DNA of 64,000 nt from Gordonia westfalica (GTDB lineage Bacteria; Actinomycetota; Actinomycetes; Mycobacteriales; Mycobacteriaceae), in the NCBI RefSeq assembly GCF_900105725.1, contig NZ_FNLM01000036.1, positions 496,001 through 560,000 of the forward strand, written 5' to 3'. This document shows, one piece after another, positions 1-9,182 of this stretch. The notes below the pieces were generated by a model. That model ran no database searches and was not told the DNA's origin. It worked only from the letters and a program-made list of their open reading frames with translations. Positions within the stretch are counted from its first letter, which is position 1. The number at the start of each line of letters is the position of its first letter. The position numbers and the translations under genes were made by a program.

Positions 1-732
1 GCGCTCCATCATCTGGAGACAGAGAAGCTCCGCAACGGTGAGAAGACGTACCGTCAGGCCGCGAAGGATCTGCGGGTGATCGGCACCAAGGTCGGCAAGC
101 AGGCCGCCAAGGACTATCTGATCTATCCGGCCCTGGCGGGGCCCCACTGGAAGACGACGATCACCGCGAACTTCACCGCCAACATCATCCGCAACTACTG
201 GGCGTACATGGTCATCTTCTGCGGCCATTTCCCCGACGGCGCGGAGAAGTTCACCGTCGCGGAGTTCGAGAATGAGGACCAGCCGCGCTGGTACCTGCGA
301 CAGATGTTGGGCTCGGCCAACTTCAAGGCCGGCCCGCTGATGCGATTCATGAGTGGCAACCTCAGTCACCAGATCGAACACCACCTGTTCCCCGACCTGC
401 CCAGCAGTCGCTACGAGGAGATCGGCGTGCGGGTGCGGGAACTGTGCGACAAGTACGACCTGCCGTACACGACGGGTTCGATCCTGCACCAGTACTTCCA
501 GTCGTTCCGCACGATCGCCAAACTCGCGCTACCGAATTCGTTGCTCAAGGCGACCGCCGATGATGCGCCGGAGACGGCCTCGGAGCTTCGGTTCGCGATC
601 CGCGAGGGGATGGCCGACAGTTTCCGCGTCGACCCGGCGACCGGTAAGCGTCGCGGACTGCGAACCGCCCTGCGGGAGCTGCGGAACTCGCCTGTGCGGG
701 CGGCGAACGTGGGCCGGGCCGCAAGCGCCTAG
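1..732 (+). CDS. Fatty acid desaturase, DesA3-like, 3' part only
   Basis: The reading frame is open from the first base of the window, so the N-terminal part, with the first two histidine boxes and most membrane helices, lies outside. About 243 C-terminal residues remain. They contain the third histidine box, HQIEHHLFP, a di-iron ligand motif of membrane acyl-lipid/acyl-CoA desaturases, preceded by SGNLS. The charged C-terminal tail after the box is typical of mycobacterial DesA3 (Rv3229c), a stearoyl-CoA delta-9 desaturase that uses an NADPH oxidoreductase as electron donor. The membrane di-iron desaturase family is clear; substrate and regiochemistry are inferred. The gene ends at TAG 730-732. 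A long inverted repeat just downstream (761-805) may terminate it. Confidence 0.85.
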   Translation, partial: ALHHLETEKLRNGEKTYRQAAKDLRVIGTKVGKQAAKDYLIYPALAGPHWKTTITANFTANIIRNYWAYMVIFCGHFPDGAEKFTVAEFENEDQPRWYLRQMLGSANFKAGPLMRFMSGNLSHQIEHHLFPDLPSSRYEEIGVRVRELCDKYDLPYTTGSILHQYFQSFRTIAKLALPNSLLKATADDAPETASELRFAIREGMADSFRVDPATGKRRGLRTALRELRNSPVRAANVGRAASA

Positions 733-760
733 GGGGCATCGGAAACCGCTGTGCCACCGC

Positions 761-805
761 AGATGTCGCGCATCGTGACGAACGGCGCCACGATACGCGA
801 CATCT
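761..805. terminator. 17-bp inverted repeat after desaturase gene
   Basis: Arms 761-777 and 789-805 pair with one mismatch around an 11-base loop. The repeat lies 28 bp after the desaturase stop and 37 bp before the next start. No T-run follows, so it could be an intrinsic terminator of the actinobacterial type or an operator for the downstream gene. Confidence 0.5.
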
Positions 806-842
806 ACGAAACCGTCTCCGGGGCTGCGGAGTCCATGCCAGA

Positions 843-1744
843 ATGGCGGCTGTGCGCATCGGGATGACGATGCCCGTGATGGAGCCGGACCTCGACGCAG
901 GCACCCTCCACTCGTGGGCCACCACCATCGACGACGGTCCGTTCAGCTCCCTGTGCTGGGGTGAGCGGATGGCGTTCGACAACCCCGAGTGCCTGACGTT
1001 CCTCGGTGCGGTGGCCGCGTGGACCCGGCGCGTCCCCCTGGTCATGACCGTCGTCGTACCGCAGTTGCACGACCCGGTGATGCTCGCGAAGTCGCTGGCC
1101 ACCGGAGATCTGTTGTCGGAGGGCCGCCTGACGGTGGCGCTCGGGGTCGGTGGGCGTCATGAGGACTACCGGGCCGTGGGCGCGGACCCGTCCACGCAGA
1201 CGATGCGGCAACTCGCCGAACGAGCCGCCACGATGAAGCGGGTGTGGTCCGGCGAGAAACTGACCGAGTCGGTGCTGCCGGTCGGTCCGCCCCCGCATCG
1301 CAAGGGCGGTCCGGTGCTACACGTCGGCACCACGGGACCCAAGACCATCCGAAGCGCCGTCGACTGGGCCGACGGCATCGCCGGGGTCACCCTCGATCTC
1401 GACGCCGTCGAGCAGAACGAACTGTTCGACGTCGCGCGCTCGGCGTGGGCCGAGGCCGGAAGGCCGGCACCGCATCTCGCGACGTCGTTCTGGTTCGCGA
1501 TCGGTGACGGTGACGGTCCGCGCGTGCAGGTGACGCGGCACCTGCACCACTACATGAACTGGATTCCGTCGGAGTTCGTCGACGCCATCGCACCCACCAC
1601 GGGGTGGGCGGGTACCGAGGCCGAACTCGGGAGGTGCTCCGCCGCTTCGCCGACATCGGTACCGACGAGGTACAGCTCATCCCGACGAGTACGGACCCCG
1701 ATCAGCTCCGACGCGCCGCCGATGTCGTCGCGGCGTTCGCCTGA
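843..1744 (+). pseudogene. Luciferase-like (LLM class) oxidoreductase, frameshifted near its 3' end
   Basis: Residues 1-260 read as a bacterial-luciferase-like TIM-barrel protein: the start RIGMTMPVMEPD, LVMTVVVPQLHDPVMLAKSLATGDLLSEGRL split over the second and third strands, then the phosphate-binding stretch VALGVGGRHEDYRAVG. Family members are flavin- or F420-dependent oxidoreductases. After GTEAELG (about base 1630) the frame turns into Arg/Ser-rich nonsense. The -1 frame instead continues EVLRRFADIGTDEVQLIP and stops sensibly at 1742-1744. Adding one G to the GGG run at 1629-1631 restores a protein of about 300 residues. This is either a real one-base deletion or a homopolymer base-calling error. 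The start ATG 843 is the first in frame; GTG 852 is an alternative. Substrate unknown. Confidence 0.75.
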
Positions 1745-1759
1745 CCGGTCTCGAAAACC

Positions 1760-1809
1760 AGAGATGCGGCAGTTGGTTCCGGATTCCGGAACCAACTGCC
1801 GCAATCTCT
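1760..1809. terminator. Strong bidirectional terminator between convergent genes
   Basis: A nearly perfect inverted repeat. The core arms (GCGGCAGTTGGTTCCGG and its complement) are extended outward by AGAGAT/ATCTCT. It sits between the LLM gene and the convergent MFS gene, where one hairpin can serve both. Confidence 0.8.
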
Positions 1810-1815
1810 GTCTGC

Positions 1816-3363
1816 CTACTGGTGGCCGGCGTTTGCCCTGGGCTTGAGCATCACCATGCACAGCACGGCGGCGGCGGCCGAGAGGACGCCCGAGAAGACC
1901 AGGCACACCTGCATGCCGTCGAGGAAGGCGTCGCCGACAGCGTTCATGACCGTGGGGGTGTCGGCGCCGAGGTCGAGCCCGGCGACCGCACCCAGGCCCT
2001 CGCCGTCCACGGCGTCGACGACGCGGTCGCGCACCTGTTCATCGATGCCGGCGTCGGTGAGCTTGGCCGGGAGCGAGTTGACGGCACCCGCTGTGAGCAG
2101 CGCGCCGAGGACCGCCGGACCGAGCGCGCCGCCGACCTGACGGAAGGCGTTGTTACCCGCCGCCGCCATACCCGCGAGCTGGTAGGGCACCGCGGAGACC
2201 GCGGTCGCGGTCATCGGTGCCATCACGAACCCCATGCCCAGGCCGAGCACGATGAGCCGCCACCCGATCGAGACGAAGGAGGTGTCGGCGTCGATGGTGA
2301 GCAGGGCGAACTGCGCCACCGCAACCGCGGCCAGGCCGCCGCCGATCATGTAGCGCGCCTGGACTCGATGCATCATCTTGCCTGCGAGCGCGCCCACGAC
2401 CATGGAGGCGCCGTTCATCAGCGCGAGTCGCCAGCCGGCCTCGATGGTGCCGAGCTGCTGGACCATGCCCAAGTACATGCTGAGCACGAAGATGAAACCG
2501 ATCAGCGCGAGGAAGCTGATCATCGCCACCAGGGTGGTGACGGTGAAGGCGCGACTGCGGAACAGGTCGAGGTCGAGCATCGGGCTGTCCGAACGACGTT
2601 CGACAGCAACGAAGGCCGCACCCGAGAGAACCGCGATCAGCAGGGCGACGATGACGCGGGGATCGCCCGGTCCGTTGACGCCGGCCTCGATCACGCCGAA
2701 GACCAGGGCCGTGACCGCGACCGCCGCAGTGACCTGGCCGGGCCAGTCGAGGCGCCGGGTGTGCGGGGCACGCGATTCCGGAAGCGCGGCGAATGCGATC
2801 GCGAAGGCGGCGACGGCGAACGGGATGGGCAGCACGTAGATCCAGCGCCAGCCGATGTTCTCGGCGATCGGACCGGCGATCAGCGGGCCGACGGTCAGCG
2901 CCAGCATCAGCGACGACGCCCAGATGCCGATGAACTTGCCGCGTTCACGGAAGTCCGGCACGGCATGGCTGATGAGCGCGAGGGTCGTCGGCAGCAGCGC
3001 GGCGGCGCCGGTGCCGGCCAGGGCCTGGCCGACCCATACGAACGTGATCGACTGCGCGGAGAGCGCGACGACGGAGCCCAGTGCGGACAGCGCGAGACCG
3101 GTCAGGTAGACCTTGCGGCGTCCGTGGACGTCCCCGAACACACCCGCGGTCAGGATGAAGGCCGCCATCGGCAGGACGAAGGCGTCCTGGACCCAGGACA
3201 GCTGCGCCGTCGAGGCGCCGAAGGCGTTGCCGATCGCCGGCAGGCTGACCGCGACGCTCGTGATCGGCAGATACGCCACGAAGACGCCGAGGCAGGCCAT
3301 CACGATGGTGGCGGTCCGGCGCTCCGGCGGAGCGGGAAGCCTGGTGGACGTGGAGGTGGTCAC
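1816..3363 (-). CDS. MFS drug exporter, DHA2/EmrB-QacA type (14 TM)
   Basis: A 515-residue integral membrane protein with about 14 hydrophobic segments, the size and layout of the 14-TM drug:H+ antiporters. The loop between helices 2 and 3 carries the family motif A variant GVFGDVHGRRKV (about residues 76-87). Helix 5 has the antiporter motif C region, SSLMLALTVGPLIAGPIAE. A hydrophilic stretch near residues 440-480 gives the last extracellular loop. Expected role is proton-driven efflux of hydrophobic compounds; substrate not predictable. It is divergent from the Lrp-like gene at 3575, a common arrangement for a local regulator and its target. The start GTG/ATG at 3363 gives MTTSTSTRLPAPPERRT, a short cytoplasmic lead before helix 1. 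Confidence 0.88.
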   Translation of the reverse strand: MTTSTSTRLPAPPERRTATIVMACLGVFVAYLPITSVAVSLPAIGNAFGASTAQLSWVQDAFVLPMAAFILTAGVFGDVHGRRKVYLTGLALSALGSVVALSAQSITFVWVGQALAGTGAAALLPTTLALISHAVPDFRERGKFIGIWASSLMLALTVGPLIAGPIAENIGWRWIYVLPIPFAVAAFAIAFAALPESRAPHTRRLDWPGQVTAAVAVTALVFGVIEAGVNGPGDPRVIVALLIAVLSGAAFVAVERRSDSPMLDLDLFRSRAFTVTTLVAMISFLALIGFIFVLSMYLGMVQQLGTIEAGWRLALMNGASMVVGALAGKMMHRVQARYMIGGGLAAVAVAQFALLTIDADTSFVSIGWRLIVLGLGMGFVMAPMTATAVSAVPYQLAGMAAAGNNAFRQVGGALGPAVLGALLTAGAVNSLPAKLTDAGIDEQVRDRVVDAVDGEGLGAVAGLDLGADTPTVMNAVGDAFLDGMQVCLVFSGVLSAAAAVLCMVMLKPRANAGHQ

Positions 3364-3574
3364 GCACTCTCACATTCTCTTGTCGGGTGGGGCGGGCGCG
3401 GCCCGGTGACCGGACGCGACCGTTGGTCGTCGTCTCGGGGGGCAGGCGATGGATGCCGCGCGAACATGCGCAGGCGTCCATTGTCGGGAGGATCGCCGCG
3501 AAAACCGCAGTCAGCGGTCGAGGGGCGGAACATTTCACGTTGGAGGCGGGGGTCGGCGGTACGATTCCTCCACG

Positions 3575-4612
3575 ATGGACGACACCGATGGCACAATCCT
3601 CCGCGCTCTGCAGGTCCATCCGCGAGCGTCGTTCCGGCGCCTCGGCGAGGCCGCCGGCATCTCGGAGCAGACCGCGGCCAGGCGCTACCAGGCACTGCGT
3701 CGCGCCGGGGTGATGCGAGTGGTGGGAATCGTGCGACCGGCGGTGCGCGGTGATTCCGAATGGGTGGCGCGCGTCCGCTGCCGTCCGGACCGCCTGGAGC
3801 CGCTGGCCGCGTCGCTGTCGCGTCGTCGGGACGTGGGCTTCGCGTACGTCGTCTCCGGCGGGACCGAGATCATCTGCGTGGTCCGGACCCCGATGGGGGC
3901 GGTCGGCGACGATGCCCTGCTGGCGGCACTCTCGTCCCGGGTGGGAGTCCTCGACGTCCGCGTCGACCTCCTGTTGCATGCCTTCAACGTCGGTTCGGCG
4001 TCGAAGTGGACCGGGTTCGGCGGTCATCTCTCCGAGTCCGCCCGGGATCTGGTGACCTCGAACGGATCCGCCCACGGCGCCGGGGACGACGATCCCGAGG
4101 CGGAGGGGGAGGACGCCGGCACCGGTGGTCCGGGGGAGAGTGCGCGTCTGACAGCCGAGGACGCGCCCCTCGTCGACGCGCTGACCCACGACGGTCGGCT
4201 CTCGCACCGGGAACTGGCGCGCATCTGCGGCTGGACCGTCGGACGCGTCCGGCGACGCCTGCGCACGCTCGAACGCAGCGGGGCACTGTACTACGACGTC
4301 GAGATCCTGCCCGAACGTCTCGGTTTCGACCTGAGTGCGACGCTGTGGCTCACCGTGGCGCCGTCGGCGATCGACGAGGTGGGCGCCGAGATCGCCGCAC
4401 ATGACGAGGTGGCGTTCGCGGCGGCGATCAGCGGTGACCACAACCTCATGGTCGCGGTGATCTGCCGCGACACCGACGACTTCTACCGCTATCTGCGCAC
4501 CGGAGTCGGTGCCGTGGACGGGGTTCTCGGCTATTCGGTCAGCATCCGTGTCCGGCGGCTGAAACAGAATGCGTCACTCGTGGTGCAGGGCCGTCTGGTT
4601 CAGCCGGTGTGA
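3575..4612 (+). CDS. Tandem Lrp/AsnC-family transcriptional regulator
   Basis: 345 residues, about twice a normal Lrp protein, with two units. The first HTH is near residues 4-50 (DGTILRALQVHPRASFRRLGEA...), followed by an effector-type half. A second AsnC-type HTH is near 185-240 (APLVDALTHDGRLSHRELARICG...), followed by a second RAM-like domain ending RVRRLKQNASLVVQGRLV. A linker rich in Asp/Glu/Gly (about 160-182) joins them. Two-unit Lrp proteins are known in actinobacteria. The start ATG 3575 places TACGAT nine bases upstream, compatible with a leaderless mRNA. Divergent from the MFS exporter, so it may control that gene; this is inferred from position only. Confidence 0.85.
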   Translation: MDDTDGTILRALQVHPRASFRRLGEAAGISEQTAARRYQALRRAGVMRVVGIVRPAVRGDSEWVARVRCRPDRLEPLAASLSRRRDVGFAYVVSGGTEIICVVRTPMGAVGDDALLAALSSRVGVLDVRVDLLLHAFNVGSASKWTGFGGHLSESARDLVTSNGSAHGAGDDDPEAEGEDAGTGGPGESARLTAEDAPLVDALTHDGRLSHRELARICGWTVGRVRRRLRTLERSGALYYDVEILPERLGFDLSATLWLTVAPSAIDEVGAEIAAHDEVAFAAAISGDHNLMVAVICRDTDDFYRYLRTGVGAVDGVLGYSVSIRVRRLKQNASLVVQGRLVQPV

Positions 4613-4691
4613 CCGCGATTCGCCCATCGGTGACACGGATCCACCGTTCGTCAAGCGCCGGTGTGAACGTCATGCGCGGTAACTTTCACGT

Positions 4692-6008
4692 GTGACCTCG
4701 CCGACGACGGACAATCAGGGCCTGGTGAGGTTGTGCGTGCTCGCCGTCCTCGCGGGATGTGTGACAGGTGTACTCGGCGGGGCCTTCCGTTGGTGCCTCG
4801 ACCATCTCAACCGGTGGCGGTTCGAGATGCTGGACTGGGCCGACGGTCTCGGTGCGCCGGGGTGGTTCATCCCGGTGGCGGTGACGGCTGCGGGAGCCGC
4901 CTTCGGCGCGCTCGTGTCGCATCTCGTACCGACCGCCGCGGGCAGCGGAATCCAGCACGTGGAGGCCGTCGAACGCGGTGAGGCGGAGCCGGCGCCGCTC
5001 CGGGTCGTCCCCGCCCGCTTCTTCGGTGGCCTCGCCGCGATCGGTTCCGGTCTGATCCTCGGCCGCGAGGGACCGACCGTGCACATGGGTGCGGCCGTCG
5101 GTTCCGAGACCGGGCGCCGTGCCAAGCTCGACGAGCACGACGTCCGCGTCATGCAGACCTCGCTCAGCGGGGCCGGTCTGGCGGTCGCCTTCACGGCGCC
5201 GGTGGGCGGCGCGCTCTTCGCGCTCGAGGAGGTGACGCACTCGTTCCGGATCCGGGTGGTGGTGCCGACCATCCTCGCCGTCGCCGCGGCGGTGGCCTGC
5301 GGACACGTGATCCTGGGTGACCGGCCCGACTTCCTCGTCGGAGTGGTGGCCGCGCCCTCGATCACCCTGTTGCCGGTGTTCGTGGTCTTCGGGCTCCTCA
5401 GCGGACTCGTCGGAATCGCCTACGGGCGAGCGGTTCTCGGGGCGATCAACGCGGTTCGTGGGATCACGCGTGTTCCGGCGATCGCCAAGGCGGCGATCAT
5501 CGGTGCGATCGTCGGCGGCCTGATGGCGATCGATGCCGACGCGGCCGGTGGGGGCGACAACCTCGCGCAACAGATCTTCGACGGTTCGGTCGTGCTCCCG
5601 GTGGTGGCCGCGCTGTTCCTGGTCCGGTTCGTCGCCGGTCCGTTGTCGTATGCCGCGGGAACCCCGGGCGGCCTGTTCGCGCCGATGCTCGCGCTCGGCG
5701 CACTGTGGGGGGTCCTGTTCGCCGCGGGCCTCGACGCCGTGCTCCCGCAATCGGATTCGACGCTGCGCGACGCCCTGGTGCTCGCCGGCATGGCCGCGCT
5801 GTTCGGTGCGGTGGTGCGGGCGCCGCTCACCGGCATGGTCGTGGTGATGGAGATGAGTGCGACGACCACGGTGGCGGTGCCCATGCTCGCCGCGACCGCG
5901 GCGGCCGTGCTCGTCGCACATCTCTCCGGAACGCCGCCCGTCTACGACTCACTCCGCGAGCAGATGCTCGCCAACGATGCCGGGCGCGAACGGGGCGCGG
6001 GAAACTAG
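4692..6008 (+). CDS. ClC-family chloride channel / H+-Cl- antiporter
   Basis: 438 residues with the three ClC filter motifs in order: GSGIQ (84-88), GREGP (124-128, with gating glutamate E126) and GTPGGLFAP (323-331). The pair E179-E180 in FALEEVTHSFR matches the internal proton glutamate of the Escherichia coli exchanger, so a 2Cl-/H+ antiporter is likelier than a pure channel. No C-terminal CBS domains. It works in the cytoplasmic membrane in anion homeostasis or acid resistance. The start is GTG 4692 with TAACTT six bases upstream, suggesting a leaderless transcript. Its stop codon overlaps the stop of the convergent ABC ATPase by 4 bp, leaving no room for a separate terminator. Confidence 0.92.
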   Translation: MTSPTTDNQGLVRLCVLAVLAGCVTGVLGGAFRWCLDHLNRWRFEMLDWADGLGAPGWFIPVAVTAAGAAFGALVSHLVPTAAGSGIQHVEAVERGEAEPAPLRVVPARFFGGLAAIGSGLILGREGPTVHMGAAVGSETGRRAKLDEHDVRVMQTSLSGAGLAVAFTAPVGGALFALEEVTHSFRIRVVVPTILAVAAAVACGHVILGDRPDFLVGVVAAPSITLLPVFVVFGLLSGLVGIAYGRAVLGAINAVRGITRVPAIAKAAIIGAIVGGLMAIDADAAGGGDNLAQQIFDGSVVLPVVAALFLVRFVAGPLSYAAGTPGGLFAPMLALGALWGVLFAAGLDAVLPQSDSTLRDALVLAGMAALFGAVVRAPLTGMVVVMEMSATTTVAVPMLAATAAAVLVAHLSGTPPVYDSLREQMLANDAGRERGAGN

Positions 6009-6835
6009 AAGGCCCGCGTGTGCGCGCCGAGCGGCACGATGAGCGGCCCGCCCGCGATCGGGTCCGTCATCACATGCGCGCGCAGGCCGAAGGCGTCGTC
6101 GAGCATCTCGGCGTCGATGACCTCGGACGGGGTGCCGACGGTGACGATCGCGCCGTTCTTCATCACGACCAGCGAATCGCTGTAGCGGGCCGCGAGATTC
6201 AGGTCGTGCAACACCATGACCACGGTCTTGCCGTGCTCGTCGCGGAGGCGTCGGACGAGGTCGAGGACGTCGATCGAATGCGCGAGGTCGAGGTAGGTGG
6301 TCGGCTCGTCGAGCAGGATCAGGTCGGTGCCCTGCGCGAGCGTGAGCGCGATCCAGACCCGTTGCCGTTGACCGCCGGAGAGTGCGTCGAGAGTGCGGTC
6401 GGCGAGTTCGAGGGTGTCGGTCATCTCCATCGCCTCGGCCACCGCGGCCTCGTCGGCGGCGGTTGCCTGCTGGTACCACCGCTGATGCGGATGCCGGCCC
6501 CGGCCGACGAGGTCGGCGACGGTCAGACCCTCGGGTGCGACCGGATTCTGGGGCAGGATCGCCAGGGTCCGGGCCACCTGCTTGGGCCGGACATGCGAGA
6601 TGTCGTCGCCGTCGAGGTAGACCGTGCCTGCCTTGGGCGGCAGCAGTCGTGCGAGGCATCGCAGCAGCGTCGACTTGCCGCAGCCGTTGGAGCCGATGAT
6701 CGTCGTGACCTGGCCGTCGGGGATGTCGATGTCCAGGCCGTCGATGACCACGCGCTGGTCGTAGCCGACGGTCAGCCCGGTGCCGCGCAGCCGCGACGTC
6801 GACTGCAGCTTGTGATCGGTGGGGGAGATGGTCAT
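6005..6835 (-). CDS. Iron-siderophore ABC importer, ATP-binding protein (FecE/FepC type)
   Basis: 276 residues. Walker A GSNGCGKST near 48-56, Q-loop in ILPQNPVAPEG, signature LSGGQRQRVWIA, Walker B LILLDEPTTYLDLAH and H-loop VLHDLNLAARYSD. The combination LDEPTTYLD plus HDLN is characteristic of FecE/FepC/BtuD ATPases of ferric-siderophore and cobalamin importers. The start ATG 6833-6835 overlaps the stop of the upstream permease by 4 bp, so the three importer genes are translationally coupled in the order permease, permease, ATPase. The matching binding protein is probably the lipoprotein at 11411-12436. Confidence 0.93.
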   Translation of the reverse strand: MTISPTDHKLQSTSRLRGTGLTVGYDQRVVIDGLDIDIPDGQVTTIIGSNGCGKSTLLRCLARLLPPKAGTVYLDGDDISHVRPKQVARTLAILPQNPVAPEGLTVADLVGRGRHPHQRWYQQATAADEAAVAEAMEMTDTLELADRTLDALSGGQRQRVWIALTLAQGTDLILLDEPTTYLDLAHSIDVLDLVRRLRDEHGKTVVMVLHDLNLAARYSDSLVVMKNGAIVTVGTPSEVIDAEMLDDAFGLRAHVMTDPIAGGPLIVPLGAHTRAF

Positions 6836-7971
6836 ACGGTCGCCTTCCGGGACATCGTGATCATCAGGTAGATGAGGAACGGTCCGCCGATCGCGGCGGT
6901 GACGATGCCGACGGGCAGCCCGCCGGGTAGCACCGTGCGGCACAACAGGTCTCCGCCGAGCACGAGGGACGCACCGATCAGGCCGGACAGCAGTGGGGTC
7001 GGTACCGCCGTCCGGGCCAGCCGCAGCGCGATCTGCGGTGCGAGCAGGGCGACGAACGCGATCGGTCCGGCGGCGGACACGCACAGCGCGCTGACCAGGA
7101 CCGCCGTCAGCAGCAGCGTGGTGGACACCGCGCCGGTCCGGACGCCGAGTCCGCGTGCGAGATCCGGGCCGAGGCTGAGCATGCCGATCTGCCGGGAGAA
7201 CACGACGATCATGACGACGCCGGCCACGACCCCGCCGACCACCGGCCAGACATTGGACCAGCCGACATTGGCGACCGAGCCCACCAACCACACCTGGGCA
7301 CGCCCGACGTCGCGGATGTCGGCACGGGTGAGCAGGAAGTTGGTGAGCGCCTGCAGCATCCACGTCATGCCGACGCCGATCAGGACGAGGCGGAACGGAT
7401 TGATGCCGCTGTTGGCCTTGCGGCCCGGCCAGGCCAGCACGTACATCAGCGCGGCGGTCAGCAGCGCACCGATCATCGCCGACGCCGGGACGCCGAGGTC
7501 GCCGAACCAGCTGCCCCAGCTCGTGTTCGAGAAGGCGAGGGCCGCGACCGCCGCCGCGCTTGCACCCGCGGTGATTCCGAGGATGTCGGGGGTGGCGAGG
7601 GGGTTCTGTGAGATCAGCTGGGTGATGGACCCCGACATGCCGAGTCCGATGCCCACCAGCAGGCCGACGAGGGCCCGGGGGAGCGCGACGTCGAAGACGA
7701 CGACGTTCTCGATGCGGGTGCCGCCGCCGAGCAGGATGCGTGCGACGTCGACCGGGGTGAGCGGGAAGTCGCTGACGCCGACGCTCGTCAGGAACAGCAC
7801 GACGGCGAGTGCCGCGGAGACGAGCGCGACGATCAGCATGCGCGGACGCACGACGACCGAGACCGGCTCGATCGCGAGGCGGTAGCCGCCGGGATGCGGC
7901 GCGATGCCCCGCGTACGGGTCGCGGGCCCACCTGAAGCCGGCTCGGGCGTCTTCACGTCGGACGTGCTCAT
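6832..7971 (-). CDS. Iron-siderophore ABC importer permease (FecD/FepG type)
   Basis: 379 residues with a hydrophilic N-terminal tail of about 45 residues and roughly nine to ten membrane helices of the FecCD (type II importer) fold. Family signatures include LPRALVGLLVGIGLGMSG, NPLATPDILGI, and the coupling region GLGVR followed by AAGPIAFVALLAPQIALRL. This permease pairs with the one upstream to form the heterodimeric channel. The ATG at 7969-7971 overlaps the upstream stop, giving MSTSDVKTPEPASGG; longer in-frame extensions upstream are out of family and cover the other permease gene. Confidence 0.93.
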   Translation of the reverse strand: MSTSDVKTPEPASGGPATRTRGIAPHPGGYRLAIEPVSVVVRPRMLIVALVSAALAVVLFLTSVGVSDFPLTPVDVARILLGGGTRIENVVVFDVALPRALVGLLVGIGLGMSGSITQLISQNPLATPDILGITAGASAAAVAALAFSNTSWGSWFGDLGVPASAMIGALLTAALMYVLAWPGRKANSGINPFRLVLIGVGMTWMLQALTNFLLTRADIRDVGRAQVWLVGSVANVGWSNVWPVVGGVVAGVVMIVVFSRQIGMLSLGPDLARGLGVRTGAVSTTLLLTAVLVSALCVSAAGPIAFVALLAPQIALRLARTAVPTPLLSGLIGASLVLGGDLLCRTVLPGGLPVGIVTAAIGGPFLIYLMITMSRKATV

Positions 7972-9011
7972 ACGGATGCCAATCTCTGCCGACGGACCAT
8001 GAAGATCAGGAACGGTGCGCCGACGAGCGCCAGCATCACGCCAACCTGGACCTCGCCGGGGCGCGCGACGACGCGGCCGAGGATGTCGCAGCCGACGAGG
8101 AGTATCCCGCCGAACAGCGCCGAATACGGGATGATCCAGCGATAGTCGGAGCCGACGATCCCACGCGCGATGTGCGGCACCACGAGCCCGAGGAAGACGA
8201 TCGGACCGCAGGCCGCGGTGGCCGCGCCGATCAGCAGGGTGATCGTCAGGATGCCGAGCGCGCGGATGAGCACCACCCGGGAGCCGAGCGCCTTGGTCAT
8301 GTCGTCGCCGAGGCTCAACACGTTGAGGAAGAAACCGCTCGCCAGCGCGAAGACGAGTCCGACTCCGATGAACGGCAGGCTCGCCCAGAACACGTCGATC
8401 CCGCGGCCGGCGGTCGACCCGACGCTCCAGAACCGCCACTGGTCGAGCGAGTTGGTGTCGACCAGCACGATCGACGACGTGATCGCGGTGAGCATCGCCG
8501 TGAGACCGGTGCCGGCGAGCACGAGGGTGAGTGGACTCGAGCCGCTCAGGGCGGACAGACCGAAGACGACGGTCGCGGCGATGATCGCGCCGAGCAGCCC
8601 GAAGAACATGAACGCGAGGGGGCTGGTGATGCCGAGCACGTAGATCCCGGCGACCACCGCGCATGCGGCGCCGGCATTGACGCCGAGCATGCCGGGATCG
8701 GCGATGGGGTTGCGTGTGTGCCCCTGCGTGATGGCACCGGCCGCGCCCACGGCCAGACCGGCGAACAGCCCGAGCAGGGTTCGCGGGACGCGGAGGTCCC
8801 AGACGATGCCGTCGACGTCGGTGTCCTTGGGGATCACCGGCATCCGCAGATCGAGGAGGGCCGCCCAGATCTCCGAGACCCCCGTGGCGAAACTCGTCCA
8901 GACCTCGTCGAGCGGAACCGGACGCGTGCCGAAGAGCACCGAGGCGATGACCAGCCCCACCAGGGCCGCGACCAGCACGGGAATGCCGAGGACACGGAGG
9001 GAGCGGCGCAC
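7968..9011 (-). CDS. Iron-siderophore ABC importer permease (FecC/FepD type)
   Basis: 347 residues, FecCD family. RVPRTLLGLFAGLAVGAAGA and NPIADPGMLGVNAGA are the conserved helix 2/3 signatures; ALGSRV followed by ACGPIVFLGLVVPHIAR marks the ATPase-coupling helix and following membrane segment. First gene of the three-gene importer operon, read leftwards. The start is GTG 9009-9011. An IdeR-like iron box abuts it at 9012-9030, so iron-dependent repression is likely. The gene is divergent from the small secreted protein at 9183. Confidence 0.93.
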   Translation of the reverse strand: MRRSLRVLGIPVLVAALVGLVIASVLFGTRPVPLDEVWTSFATGVSEIWAALLDLRMPVIPKDTDVDGIVWDLRVPRTLLGLFAGLAVGAAGAITQGHTRNPIADPGMLGVNAGAACAVVAGIYVLGITSPLAFMFFGLLGAIIAATVVFGLSALSGSSPLTLVLAGTGLTAMLTAITSSIVLVDTNSLDQWRFWSVGSTAGRGIDVFWASLPFIGVGLVFALASGFFLNVLSLGDDMTKALGSRVVLIRALGILTITLLIGAATAACGPIVFLGLVVPHIARGIVGSDYRWIIPYSALFGGILLVGCDILGRVVARPGEVQVGVMLALVGAPFLIFMVRRQRLASV

Positions 9012-9030
9012 AAAGGGTTACCTTACCAAC
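9012..9030 (-). promoter_or_regulatory. Putative IdeR/DtxR iron box before siderophore importer operon
   Basis: Plus strand AAAGGGTTACCTTACCAAC. Against the IdeR consensus TWAGGTWAGSCTWACCTWA about 13 of 19 positions agree, and the right half SCTWACC is intact. It directly precedes the GTG of the first permease gene, where a bound repressor would block a leaderless or short-leader promoter. Confidence 0.5.
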
Positions 9031-9182
9031 GCAGCTCGGCGGCCCGGACAGGGCGGCACCGTGCATGTCGTTCGGATAACGAAAGAACACGACGCCTGAG
9101 TCGAGCCTGTGTATTCGGTAACACTGCGTTGAGCTCGGATCGATATGCCCAATGTTTCCAGGGTTGTGAATCAGGAGGATCT

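Noticed and set aside
1822..3753. Long plus-strand frame opposite the MFS gene
   Set aside because: Text is Arg/Gly/Asp/His-rich shadow of a clear 14-TM exporter and runs on into the Lrp gene in the wrong frame.
6832..9090. A 752-residue fusion of two permeases
   Set aside because: The N-terminal 373 residues are the out-of-frame shadow of the upstream permease gene; the real start is ATG 7969-7971.
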